A stretch of DNA of 64,000 bases, from assembly GCA_007095845.1 (NCBI GenBank), contig SFBI01000082.1, positions 16,601-80,600 on the forward strand, written 5' to 3'. This DNA is from Microcystis aeruginosa Ma_MB_S_20031200_S102 (GTDB taxonomy: Bacteria > Cyanobacteriota > Cyanobacteriia > Cyanobacteriales > Microcystaceae). Below the pieces are notes generated by a model. The model ran no database searches. It had not been told where the DNA came from and was given only the letters and a program-made list of their open reading frames with translations. Shown here in pieces: positions 1-7,745 of this stretch; within the stretch, counting starts at the first letter, position 1, and every line of letters starts with the position of its first letter. Made by a program: the position numbers and the translations under genes.

Positions 1-42
1 AACCTACGTTCATCTTATATTTAATTCCACCCACCCACTTAT

Positions 43-103
43 CTGATCACTGATCACTGATAACTGCTCACTGATAACTGATAACTGATAACTGATAACT
101 GCT
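43..103. repeat. ACTGATAA-type short tandem repeat
   Basis: Runs of ACTGATAA/CTGATCACTGATCA units in tandem upstream of psbI. The same repeat type occurs again near 57.2 kb and 59.66 kb. These low-complexity repeats are a habit of this genome and carry no coding potential. Confidence 0.75.
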
Positions 104-203
104 CGCTTTTCTCTGTTCAGGGATCACTCAAATAGGGTAAAGTAGGTCAAGGTATGCTAACCCTGTTATTGCATTAATCTAGTCTAAGGAGAACGTCTTA
201 GTA

Positions 204-320
204 ATGTTAACCCTAAAAATCGCCGTTTATATCGTTGTTTCCTTCTTTGTCTTACTTTTTATCTTTGGGTTCCTCTCCGGCGATCCTACCCGTAACCCCG
301 GACGCAAAGACTTTGAGTAG
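204..320 (+). CDS. psbI: Photosystem II reaction center protein I (PsbI)
   Basis: A 38-residue protein starting [12 protein letters not shown] and ending NPGRKDFE, with one transmembrane helix (about residues 5-24) and a short charged C-terminus containing [13 protein letters not shown]. This is the size and sequence of cyanobacterial PsbI, a small thylakoid subunit bound next to D1 in the photosystem II core that helps assembly and stability of the core complex. A clear ribosome-binding site, AAGGAGA, lies about 12 bases before the ATG. It is the first gene of the window; the next gene starts 78 bases later on the same strand but is unrelated in function. Identification is by direct reading of the translated sequence and is secure. 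Confidence 0.95.
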   Translation: MLTLKIAVYIVVSFFVLLFIFGFLSGDPTRNPGRKDFE

Positions 321-397
321 AAGACAATTATCAAACTGGTTCTAGGGTAGAGACACAGGGAACAAGTTATCGGACTTTCCCTGTCTCCCTAGAAATA

Positions 398-2860
398 ATG
401 ATCGTGGTAGTATCATTGAGGTTCGCTCGTCCTCTATTTCGATCGCCGACTCGTGCAGTCATGTCTTTTTTTCTCTTAGCTGTTGAACCACCTGCCCTAA
501 TTAACACTGTAGCTGAACCGGAAACGGAGGAGCGCCAAGTTTCTGAAAATAGTCCCACGTCTGTAGTTCCCCTTCCTGTCACCCCAGCACCTCTAGAGGC
601 AAAAAAGCCTTCAGCAGAGAGCGTTTCTATTCCCCTCACCGTCACTCCCCCCCCGGAAACCGTCGAGGTAAAACCCTTGGTTCCCGATCAGGGTATTCCC
701 TTAGAACCTTTACCTAGCAGTGCGGGTGATGCGGCAACTTTAGGAACACCCCTTTCTGTTCAGAAGTCTCCCCCCCCCGCAGCCGTTGGTGTCACCATTA
801 ATCCCGAAACCGAGATAGTTTCAGGATTAAATCAAAAAGCTCTTAACCAGAAAAATGGCTCAACTCGGCTATTAGTGCGGAAAAAAGGCGAAAAAACCAG
901 CCAAGAATACTTGATTTCCCTCAATAACAGCCTAGCTCAGTCCGCTGCAGTTAATCCAGAAGAAGAAAGACCCCTAGAATTAGTGGCCGATGAGCAGGAA
1001 TTTGACCAAAATCGGCAGATTATCACCGCTAGAGGTAATGTCACCCTGCGTTTTGCCCAAAGTGTACTAACAGCCGATCGCTTACAGATTAATCTTCCCG
1101 AAAAGTTAGCGGTAGCGGAGGGCCAGGTGATCCTAACCCGGGGAGAGCAAATCCTGCGCGGCGATCGCTTTGAATATTATTTCGTCCAGGATAGCGGTGT
1201 GGTATTTAATGCTAATGGGGAGATTTTTCAACCCAGCACCGCTAGGGATTTAGGACAAACGCTGCCCACGGATGTGGGTGCGGGGGCCAGCAGTTCTTTT
1301 GGAACCCTAACCGATCGTTTGGCATTAAATCAACCCTTGCAGAGAATCACTACGGGAGAGGGTTTTCAATTTGTCGTCGGGGGACAGGATCCCAGTCGGC
1401 GCGATCGACAGAATATTAGTAGTCCATCGGGGGGAACGATTAATCGTGTCCGTTTTCAGGCCGAGCGCTTGAATTTTGATGGTAAGGTGTGGAATGCCAC
1501 TAATGTGCGTCTGACGAATGACCCTTTTTCCCCTCCTGAATTGGAAGTTCGGGCCAATTCCGCCACTTTTCGCAGTACCGGCCCTTTTACCGATGAGTTG
1601 CGGATGAGTAATTCCCAGTTGGTTTTCGATCAACGGGTAGTGGCACCCACTTTTATTAATAGTCTTACCTTCGATCGCCGTCGTCGTCGTCCTTTTTTAA
1701 TTGCTCCGGGCTATGATGGGGAGGATCGGGGCGGATTTTTCGTAGAAAGTCCCCTAACTTTAGTGGAGACACCGAAGACTCTTTTTGAGTTGACACCGCA
1801 ATATTTAATTCAAAAAGTCCTTAATCCCGATGCTTTTCCCTCAGCTAACCCCGGAGGTGGCGAAGTTTCACCCCTTAGTCCGAAAGCTTTTGGTTTATTG
1901 GGGAATTTTGCCACTAATTTCGGTGAGCGCTCGTTTTTTCAGGCAACAGCTTCTTTTTCTAATTTAGATTTGGAACAGATCGAAAATAGTGTTCGTTCTA
2001 AGATTCGCTTTCAACAGACGATCGGACAGTTGCAGGATCCCTATCTGCTCAATGTGGAGTACAATTATCGCGAGCGTCTCTTTAACGGTTCTTTGGGGTT
2101 TCAGACGGTTAATAGCAGTTTTGGGGCAATTTTGACCTCACCGGTGATTGTTGTCCCCAATACGGATATTAGACTCAGTTATCAAGCTTCTGTTCAGAAT
2201 ATCAACGCACCCACCGATCGCAGTGATCTCTTAGCGGCCAATGCAACGGATAATGTGACTAATTTAAGCCGTTTTCAGGGTGCTGTCTCCCTCAATCGCA
2301 GTTTTTTACTCTGGTCTGCCCTTACTTTACCACCGACTCCCGACCAAGGTTTAAGATTTTCTCCCGTTCCCGTTCAACCCTATATTGCTCTTGTCACTGG
2401 TGTCACCGGTGTCACCAGTTATTACACTAATGGAGAGACGCAAAATTCCGTCACGGGAACTGTGGGATTATTGGGACAGTTTGGGCGTTTTTCCCGCAAT
2501 TTTCTCGACTATACCGGGTTTAATATCAGTTTTAGTCAGGGTTTAGTTAACGGACAATCACCCTTTTTCTTCGATCGCTTTGTTGATCAACAAACAATGT
2601 CCTATGGTATAACTCAACAGGTATATGGTCCGATTCGCGTGGGTTTCCAGAGCATTTACAGTATCGATCAATCTAAGGAAATCAGTACAGAATATTTTCT
2701 CGAATGGAGTCGTCGCACCTATAGTTTAATTTTGCGCTATAACCCGGTGTTGCAGTTGGGAATACTCAACATCCGCGTGTCGGATTTCAACTGGACAGGC
2801 AACCCCGGCTATTTTGAGGGTAGCGATGTCCGTCCGGTGGTGGATGGAGTAACCCGTTAA
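398..2860 (+). CDS. DUF3769 outer-membrane protein (OstA/LptD-like, cyanobacterial)
   Basis: An 820-residue protein. The first ~190 residues are proline-, threonine- and valine-rich low complexity. Residues ~190-275 (around ELVADEQEFDQNRQIITARG and ILRGDRFEYYF) look like the OstA/LptA lipopolysaccharide-transport fold. The remaining ~500 residues are rich in alternating hydrophobic and polar strands, as in an outer-membrane beta barrel, and end in VRPVVDGVTR. This layout fits the DUF3769 family of cyanobacteria, thought to act as the LptD-like LPS or lipid export pore (family knowledge; function inferred). No signal peptide is obvious. The start is uncertain: an internal ATG at 461 gives MSFFLLAVEPP and would remove 21 residues that look non-native. 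It is followed by repeats rather than an operon partner. Confidence 0.8.
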   Translation: MIVVVSLRFARPLFRSPTRAVMSFFLLAVEPPALINTVAEPETEERQVSENSPTSVVPLPVTPAPLEAKKPSAESVSIPLTVTPPPETVEVKPLVPDQGIPLEPLPSSAGDAATLGTPLSVQKSPPPAAVGVTINPETEIVSGLNQKALNQKNGSTRLLVRKKGEKTSQEYLISLNNSLAQSAAVNPEEERPLELVADEQEFDQNRQIITARGNVTLRFAQSVLTADRLQINLPEKLAVAEGQVILTRGEQILRGDRFEYYFVQDSGVVFNANGEIFQPSTARDLGQTLPTDVGAGASSSFGTLTDRLALNQPLQRITTGEGFQFVVGGQDPSRRDRQNISSPSGGTINRVRFQAERLNFDGKVWNATNVRLTNDPFSPPELEVRANSATFRSTGPFTDELRMSNSQLVFDQRVVAPTFINSLTFDRRRRRPFLIAPGYDGEDRGGFFVESPLTLVETPKTLFELTPQYLIQKVLNPDAFPSANPGGGEVSPLSPKAFGLLGNFATNFGERSFFQATASFSNLDLEQIENSVRSKIRFQQTIGQLQDPYLLNVEYNYRERLFNGSLGFQTVNSSFGAILTSPVIVVPNTDIRLSYQASVQNINAPTDRSDLLAANATDNVTNLSRFQGAVSLNRSFLLWSALTLPPTPDQGLRFSPVPVQPYIALVTGVTGVTSYYTNGETQNSVTGTVGLLGQFGRFSRNFLDYTGFNISFSQGLVNGQSPFFFDRFVDQQTMSYGITQQVYGPIRVGFQSIYSIDQSKEISTEYFLEWSRRTYSLILRYNPVLQLGILNIRVSDFNWTGNPGYFEGSDVRPVVDGVTR

Positions 2861-2870
2861 GACTACATGG

Positions 2871-2902
2871 GAATTATGAATTATGAATTATGAATTATGA
2901 AT
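2871..2902. repeat. GAATTAT short tandem repeat
   Basis: Four to five copies of the heptamer GAATTAT directly after the DUF3769 stop. The same heptamer array recurs at 44.95 kb, 57.13 kb and 59.74 kb. Confidence 0.8.
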
Positions 2903-3044
2903 TAAGTAGCTGGTTATAATTAAATTAAAAATAGATTTTAGGTTCGATCCCCCCTGCCCCCCTTGATAAGGGGGGTGCCGATAGGCGGGGGGATATCCCC
3001 TTGATAAGGAGGGTGTCTGATAATTTTTAACGCCTACCTACTTA
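2903..3044. mobile_element. MITE-like repeat, family C, copy 1
   Basis: About 142 bp bounded by TAAGTAG...CTACTTA inverted ends, beginning TAAGTAGCTGGTTATAATTA and ending with CGCCTACCTACTTA. The centre holds CCCCCTTGATAAGGGGGG-like palindromes, and in this copy the central module is duplicated. Copies 2 (42168-42267) and 3 (63571-63664, opposite orientation) share ends and core. There is no coding capacity, so movement would need a transposase elsewhere. Confidence 0.7.
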
Positions 3045-3052
3045 TCTTCTTT

Positions 3053-5413
3053 TCAACGTGACAGAAAAGCTCCTAAAATTTTCATTGTGTTGATGGTTTC
3101 ATAATTCAACCCTTCTACTCCCTTAATATTGGTTTGTTCATAAAGTCTAGGAGAGCGTAAAGTATTGTGACATTCTCCTGTTTTTTGGTTCCAAAGTTTA
3201 ATCGTCTCGTCTTCACTTGCGCTGGCCAATGTGTTACCGTTGGGACTAAAACAGACTGACCTGACACTTTTAGTATGTTGACACAGGAGTTGATGAAGTT
3301 TACCTGTTTCAACATCCCAAATTCGGATTGTTGCGTCATCTCCCCCACTTGCTAGTAACTTGCCATCGGGACTAAAGGCCACTGACCATACCCAAGACTT
3401 ATGACCTTCAAAACTATGAATTAATCTACCATCTTTGACTTGCCAAACTTTGACCGTTTGATCATCACTTGAGCTGGCTAATCGCTGACCGTCAGAGCTA
3501 AAGACAACAGACCAAATTCTTCCTTGATGACCTTTAAAAGTCCGCAAAGATTGAGTCATATCATCTTCAATAGACCAGAGTTTTATAGTTCGATCTTCAC
3601 TACCAGTTGCTATTAATCTTCCGTCAGGACTAAAAGTTACTGATAATACCCAGGCCTGATGTTCCTCAAAAGTTTTGAGACAAAATCCTCTCGGAACTGA
3701 CCAAAGCTTAACAGAATTATCTCCACTACCACTCACCAATATTTGACTATTAGGACTAAAAGCGATCGACCATACGCGCTTTTGATGTTCTGGAGCAAAA
3801 GTGTATTTTTCATCTGTCTTAATATCCCAAAGTTTAATGATGTTATCATGACTGGTACTAGCAATCAGTTGACCATTCGCACTAACTGCGACTTGATACA
3901 ATAAAACCCAATAATATTTTTCTTGTAAAATTTGAATCACTTCGCCACTTTCCACCGACCATAATCTAATCGTTTGATCTCCACTTCCACTTATCAATGT
4001 TTTTCCATCGGGACTAAAAGCTACTGAACAAATCCAGTCAGTATGACCATTAATCTGTTGAAGACATTTATGGTTTTTGATAGACCATAATCGAATCGAT
4101 CGATCTATAGACCCACTCAAAATATATTGACTATCGGGACTGAAAGTAATCGATGATAATCGATTGCCATATCCCCCAAAACATTGAAGACATTCTCTGG
4201 TTTTTACTGACCATAATCGCAGTGTAAAATCTTCACTTCCACTGGCTATATATTGACCGTCCGGACTAAAAGCAATTGACCAAATCCAGCTTTCATGTCC
4301 TTCTAAAGTATCAATATTTTGATATTCTCCTTCTATAATAGACCATATTTTAATGGTTTTATCCCCACTTCCACTGGCTAGAAGTTGACCATCGGAACTA
4401 AAGGCAACTTGCCAAACCCAATCTTGGTGTCCTGTAAGAGTATGGAGACATTCTCCTGTGTTAACTGACCATATTTTGATGGTTTTATCAGCGCTGCCAC
4501 TGGCTAAAAGTTGACCATTTGGACTAAAAGTAACACCACCCACTCGTTCTTGATGTCCTTCAAGGGTGTGGAGACATTCTCCTGTTTCAACTGACCATAT
4601 TTTGATGGTTTTGTCCTCACTTCCTGTGGCTAAAAACTTACTATCAGCACTAAAAGCAACTGCTCTAATAGGAGCCTGATGTTTTTGAGAAGGATGGGGC
4701 AAAGAGTGACAATTTATAGATAGATCTGTTGTAATAGACCAAATTTTAATAATTCCGTCTTGTCCCCCACTTGCTAGTAACTGTCCCTCGGAATTTAAGG
4801 CTACTGACCACACCCAGCTTCCGTGAGCAGGAAAGCTTTTGCTTAATTCTAATTTTCCGTCTTGTTTGACTTTCCAGAGGTAAATCATCCCATGACTGTC
4901 ACCAGTTGCTAAAAGATATTCTCTTGGAAGAGAGGGATCAAACTGACTACAAGAAATTGATAAAATACTACCACAAGTTTGAGGGAAAATACAGTCAAAA
5001 AACTGTGAATAGGAAAAATCTACTTGGTTGAGTCTAATGTTTGAAAAATCTACTTGTCGAATGGAGATATGAGAGAAATCGTAGCCGATTAAATGACCAT
5101 TTTTCACTATATTAAGTAAGTTGATAATATTGCCAGCAATCCCCCCAATTTGTCCAGAAGGTTGATGTTTTAATGTCTTTAGACAATCGATTAGTTTTCT
5201 TTCCAGATTATTTTCTTGAAAATCATGGATTAAGTTCTTGATTATTGGGTGTAAAATAACATTAATTTGAATCTTTCTTAGATAATCAGGAACAGTAGTT
5301 TTAGTTAAGGAGTTGCTTCTTAATAATTGGAAATTTTCAGTTTTGATTTCTTCTGTTGCTATGGTAATAATTTTTTGAGTGAAATATTCAATCAGTAGAG
5401 GATGTATTGTCAA
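3053..5413 (-). CDS. WD40-repeat protein, probably the C-terminal part of an NB-ARC/AAA-WD40 protein
   Basis: From its TTG start this is 786 residues. I count 14 WD40 repeats between residues ~150 and ~750, many with the FSPDGxxLASGSxDxTIKLW pattern, enough for two seven-bladed propellers. Residues 1-150 match the region that normally follows the nucleotide-binding domain in cyanobacterial NB-ARC/WD40 proteins: the winged-helix end, then a short pentapeptide-like stretch (GYDFSHISIRQVDFSN). The reading frame stays open upstream to 5515 and still encodes family-like residues (SIQEGIRSLSSKILLDKKDD), but the N-terminal ATPase part is missing. The break coincides with the 33-bp palindrome at 5482-5514, so this is probably a truncated STAND-type signalling or defence protein; whether it is translated is unknown. 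No ATG fits the N-terminus, which supports truncation. Confidence 0.75.
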   Translation of the reverse strand: MTIHPLLIEYFTQKIITIATEEIKTENFQLLRSNSLTKTTVPDYLRKIQINVILHPIIKNLIHDFQENNLERKLIDCLKTLKHQPSGQIGGIAGNIINLLNIVKNGHLIGYDFSHISIRQVDFSNIRLNQVDFSYSQFFDCIFPQTCGSILSISCSQFDPSLPREYLLATGDSHGMIYLWKVKQDGKLELSKSFPAHGSWVWSVALNSEGQLLASGGQDGIIKIWSITTDLSINCHSLPHPSQKHQAPIRAVAFSADSKFLATGSEDKTIKIWSVETGECLHTLEGHQERVGGVTFSPNGQLLASGSADKTIKIWSVNTGECLHTLTGHQDWVWQVAFSSDGQLLASGSGDKTIKIWSIIEGEYQNIDTLEGHESWIWSIAFSPDGQYIASGSEDFTLRLWSVKTRECLQCFGGYGNRLSSITFSPDSQYILSGSIDRSIRLWSIKNHKCLQQINGHTDWICSVAFSPDGKTLISGSGDQTIRLWSVESGEVIQILQEKYYWVLLYQVAVSANGQLIASTSHDNIIKLWDIKTDEKYTFAPEHQKRVWSIAFSPNSQILVSGSGDNSVKLWSVPRGFCLKTFEEHQAWVLSVTFSPDGRLIATGSEDRTIKLWSIEDDMTQSLRTFKGHQGRIWSVVFSSDGQRLASSSDDQTVKVWQVKDGRLIHSFEGHKSWVWSVAFSPDGKLLASGGDDATIRIWDVETGKLHQLLCQHTKSVRSVCFSPNGNTLASASEDETIKLWNQKTGECHNTLRSPRLYEQTNIKGVEGLNYETINTMKILGAFLSR

Positions 5414-5481
5414 GTAGTCATCTTTTTTATCTAACAGAATTTTGCTAGATAATGATCTAATTCCTTCTTGAATACTTTTAC

Positions 5482-5514
5482 AGAAAACGGGTTTCTCTGA
5501 GAAACCCGTTTTCT
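5482..5514. repeat. 33-bp perfect palindrome, copy 1 (centre T)
   Basis: Two 16-base arms, AGAAAACGGGTTTCTC and its exact reverse complement, around one central T. The same palindrome occurs at 10452-10484 (centre C) and 12284-12316 (centre G). This copy marks the point where the WD40 gene loses its N-terminal half and where a PIN-domain remnant ends. Confidence 0.9.
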
Positions 5515-5516
5515 AC

Positions 5517-5790
5517 TCATGCAAAAGAGATGTCTATTGAAACAATCTGAATTTCCCTGACTCGGTGCATTGGTTTGGTTGGCTTTTCGGTGGTGATTAG
5601 TTCATCAGCCTGAATTTGCAGCGCAGCAGCAACATGAAGTGCATCCATCTAAACCGTAAGTGCCAGCAATTTCATGACTCACTGCATCCTCCCCGACGTG
5701 CAGCAAGTTCTTGTTCTATTTCGTCTTCATTGAGCAGTTGCAATCCAGCTGCGATTGCTCCCTGTCGGATTTCCCATAACTTTTTGCTTA
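5517..5790 (-). pseudogene. Decayed antitoxin plus PIN-domain (VapC-like) toxin remnant
   Basis: On the minus strand, 5517-5648 encodes MDALHVAAALQIQADELITT followed by EKPTKPMHRVREIQIVSI, the typical C-terminal third of a cyanobacterial PIN-domain ribonuclease toxin. Upstream, in another frame, 5650-5790 encodes PLSKKLWEIRQGAIAAGLQL and NEDEIEQELAARRGG, which resembles the small antitoxin usually paired with such toxins, and SHEIAGTYGLDG, which belongs just before the PIN fragment but is out of frame with it. Most of the toxin body is gone. The locus is therefore a frameshifted and internally deleted toxin-antitoxin pair. A plus-strand ORF across the same bases (5616-5861) is a shadow. Confidence 0.6.
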
Positions 5791-5885
5791 ATGGTGTTTG
5801 GGGAATAAATTTTAATTATATCTATTACTTCGCTACCATTATTATTCAATTCTTTAATTAAGAAGTCTAAAGATGGCATAATTAA

Positions 5886-5997
5886 TTATTCCGAATATTG
5901 GTATTTAGGCATTATTATAGCATTCCAATTTTCTAAAGTCAAACACTCAACTCTAGCTAAATTAATACCATTAGTTTGTAGAATAGGAAATACTTTT
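5886..5997 (-). pseudogene. C-terminal fragment of an unidentified protein
   Basis: A minus-strand stretch of about 37 codons reads KVFPILQTNGINLARVECLT then LENWNAIIMPKYQYSE and a stop, with coding-like composition but no start. I do not recognise the family. It lies in a 750-bp zone made of gene debris between the WD40 gene and the toxin-antitoxin pair that follows. Confidence 0.3.
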
Positions 5998-6164
5998 TAA
6001 TCTTTAATTCTTAGGATAAGTTGAGGTATAGTTTCTCATCTTAACTTTAATTGGAGCGATCGCATTTTATTGTGTTTGAGAAGGGCGATCGCTGTTGAGT
6101 TGAGGATGCAGGAGAAATTTGAGCTATAATAGGGGAATAAAATTAACAAACAAGGTAATTATCA

Positions 6165-6362
6165 ATGCCATTAAAGCAAAAGTATATTACTGATGAACAG
6201 GGTAATCAAATCGGTATTCTTTTAGATATAGAGGAATATCGAAAACTCCTAGAAGATTCTGAAGAATTGAATGCTATTAGAGCCTATGATTTAGCTATTT
6301 CGGAAGAGGAAGAAATTCCTTTTGAAGAGGCGATCACCAAAATTGAAAATAGTCGTCAATGA
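6165..6362 (+). CDS. Phd/YefM- or RelB-like antitoxin
   Basis: A 65-residue acidic protein starting MPLKQKYITDEQGNQIGILL, containing the DIEEYRKLLEDSEEL helix common in prevent-host-death-type antitoxins and an acidic tail (SEEEEIPFEEAITKIE). Such proteins bind their own promoter through the N-terminal half and neutralise the toxin through the C-terminal half. The stop overlaps the start of the RelE-like toxin gene by 4 bases (ATGA), so the two are translationally coupled. An A/T-rich stretch with AACAAGGTAATT precedes the start. Confidence 0.8.
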   Translation: MPLKQKYITDEQGNQIGILLDIEEYRKLLEDSEELNAIRAYDLAISEEEEIPFEEAITKIENSRQ

Positions 6363-6721
6363 ATTACACTATTGCGATTAAAAAACAAGCTTCTAAGGCT
6401 TTAGCTAATCTTCCCCAAGATAGTTATCAGAAAGTTCGAGACGGGATTAGAGCATTAGCTGACAATCCAAGACCAGCAGGGTGTCTCAAACTGACAGGAC
6501 GAGAAGGCTGGCGGATTCGGATTGGAGTTTATCGCATTATTTCCGGGATAGATGATTCCGCAAAAAAGGTGATTATTCTAGATATTGGACATCGAAAGAC
6601 GATCGCGTTTTTAATAAAAATTTGGAAGAGGCGATCGCTTATAATAAATCCAGTGATCAAAATAGAAGGAGGCAAATGCCAGCAAAAGACCTCTATCACG
6701 AAGCCGTTAAAAATGCCTTAA
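6359..6721 (+). CDS. RelE/ParE-family toxin with altered C-terminus
   Basis: The first ~83 residues match RelE-type mRNA interferases, which cut mRNA on the ribosome: MNYTIAIKKQASKALANLPQ, then ADNPRPAGCLKLTGREGWRI and RIGVYRIISGIDD, ending in the VIILDIGHRK strand that is normally almost the end of the protein. Here the frame runs on for about 35 residues (KTIAFLIKIWKRRSLIINPV onward) and overlaps the start of xisH by 46 bases. The extension begins at a GATCGCG (HIP1-like) stretch, which suggests a small indel converted a normal stop into read-through. Whether the toxin is active is uncertain. It is paired with the antitoxin immediately upstream. Confidence 0.75.
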   Translation: MNYTIAIKKQASKALANLPQDSYQKVRDGIRALADNPRPAGCLKLTGREGWRIRIGVYRIISGIDDSAKKVIILDIGHRKTIAFLIKIWKRRSLIINPVIKIEGGKCQQKTSITKPLKMP

Positions 6722-7095
6722 TTAAAGACGGCTGGACAATTACGGCCGATCCTTATCCTATTGAATATGAAGACGCTGAATTGTATCCGGACCTGGCGAT
6801 CGAGAAATATATTTCCGAAGAACAAAGACAACGTAAAATTATCATTGAAATTAAAAGCTTTCTTGGCCCTTCAATGATCAAAGACTTTGAAATGGCTTTG
6901 GGACAATATATTTTTTATCGTGATCTCATTCAATTAGGACAAGATGAATACCAAGAAATCTATCTGGCTATCAAAGATGAAATTTATGAGACTTTTTTCC
7001 AACGAAAATCTATTCAAGCCGTTATTAAAAGACACCAATTATATTTATTAGTTGTCAACATCGAAAAAGAGGAGATTGTCCAATGGATAAACTAA
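6676..7095 (+). CDS. xisH: XisH family protein
   Basis: 139 residues from the ATG at 6676, which follows a strong AGAAGGAGG ribosome-binding site; a longer in-frame ORF from 6622 is not needed. It begins MPAKDLYHEAVKNALIKDGW and contains DLAIEKYISEEQRQRKIIIE followed by IKSFLGPS, a pattern close to the D...ExK nuclease core (E-I-K) seen in XisH proteins. XisH and XisI were first described as factors needed for excision of the fdxN element in Anabaena heterocysts, but solitary xisHI pairs are common in unicellular cyanobacteria with no such element, where their role is unknown. It overlaps xisI by 13 bases. Confidence 0.85.
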   Translation: MPAKDLYHEAVKNALIKDGWTITADPYPIEYEDAELYPDLAIEKYISEEQRQRKIIIEIKSFLGPSMIKDFEMALGQYIFYRDLIQLGQDEYQEIYLAIKDEIYETFFQRKSIQAVIKRHQLYLLVVNIEKEEIVQWIN

Positions 7096-7424
7096 CTAAC
7101 TATCGCCAAATTATTCAAAATACCTTAACAAAGCTAGACAAAATTGCGAATAGCTCATCCAAAAAAAAACTAGAAACCTGTTTGATTTTTGATGAAAATC
7201 ATGATCATTATCTATGGATGTCTATTGGTTGGATAAACAAAAAGAAAATCAACAATATTCAGATTCATATTCGTATTAAAAATGAAAGAGTTTATATTGA
7301 ACAGGATTGGACAGAAATAGGAATCACCTCTCAATTATTAGAAGCAGGGATTCCCAAAGAAGATATTGTTTTAGCATTTCATGATCCTGCAAGTCGTGAA
7401 TTAACAGAATTTGCGATTGCTTAA
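7083..7424 (+). CDS. xisI: XisI family protein
   Basis: A 113-residue protein starting MDKLTNYRQIIQNTLTKLDK, with the family landmarks DENHDHYLWMSIGW, RIHIRIKNERVYIEQDWTE-like strands (here IHIRIKNERVYIEQDW) and the closing IPKEDIVLAFHDPASRELTE. XisI is the small partner of XisH. The start lies inside the end of xisH (13-base overlap), as usual for the pair. The gene is intact. No fdxN element or excision site is visible nearby, so the ancestral excision role is not supported here. Confidence 0.87.
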   Translation: MDKLTNYRQIIQNTLTKLDKIANSSSKKKLETCLIFDENHDHYLWMSIGWINKKKINNIQIHIRIKNERVYIEQDWTEIGITSQLLEAGIPKEDIVLAFHDPASRELTEFAIA

Positions 7425-7483
7425 TCAGGGGCGATCGCTGCTTTACTGTGTAGATAGGAGAAGGCGATCGCTGTTTTTCGGAG

Positions 7484-7630
7484 AATGATTTTAAATCTCC
7501 TCAATTAATAGTCAAAGAACGTCAATCCGCTATTAATCACTGGCAACGCGCCTTACATCTTTCTGAAAAATTAAATATTCTCTCACATAAAGAGAACTGT
7601 GAACAAAATCTAGAAAGGTTGTTATACTAA
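7484..7630 (+). pseudogene. TPR-like C-terminal gene fragment
   Basis: An open stretch of 48 codons with no start reads LIVKERQSAINHWQRALHLS then EKLNILSHKENCEQNLERLL, a helix-turn-helix pattern of the tetratricopeptide type. Its TAA stop is supplied by the left end of the adjacent MITE. It is probably the 3' scrap of a larger TPR protein. Confidence 0.4.
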
Positions 7631-7716
7631 ATCCGTTGAGTATAGACTACATACAGACAACAGGCAAAAGGAGGAATAAATAATCAGTTTTTAATAACTG
7701 GATTTACTGTTAAACC
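7625..7716. mobile_element. MITE-like repeat, family A, copy 1
   Basis: Begins TACTAAATCCGTTGAGTA and ends with AATAATCAGTTTTTAATAAC then TGGATTTA, the inverted end found in the other copies (12236, 19212, 20098; half copies at 52465 and 63663). It fills most of the 321-bp gap between xisI and the restriction-modification gene; the rest of the gap is the TPR fragment and HIP1 octamers. Confidence 0.65.
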
Positions 7717-7745
7717 CCAACTAAGTTGAGACCGGTATTATATAG

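Noticed and set aside
5616..5861. Plus-strand 81-codon ORF in the toxin-antitoxin debris
   Set aside because: It runs opposite to recognisable PIN and antitoxin coding fragments, and its own translation is Ser/Arg-rich without a family pattern.
6622..6675. Upstream extension of xisH
   Set aside because: A strong AGAAGGAGG site directly precedes the ATG at 6676 and the family starts MPAKD; the upstream codons belong to the toxin read-through in another frame.
7430..7475. Repeated GCGATCGC octamers as a special site
   Set aside because: These are HIP1 octamers, which are abundant in most cyanobacterial genomes.
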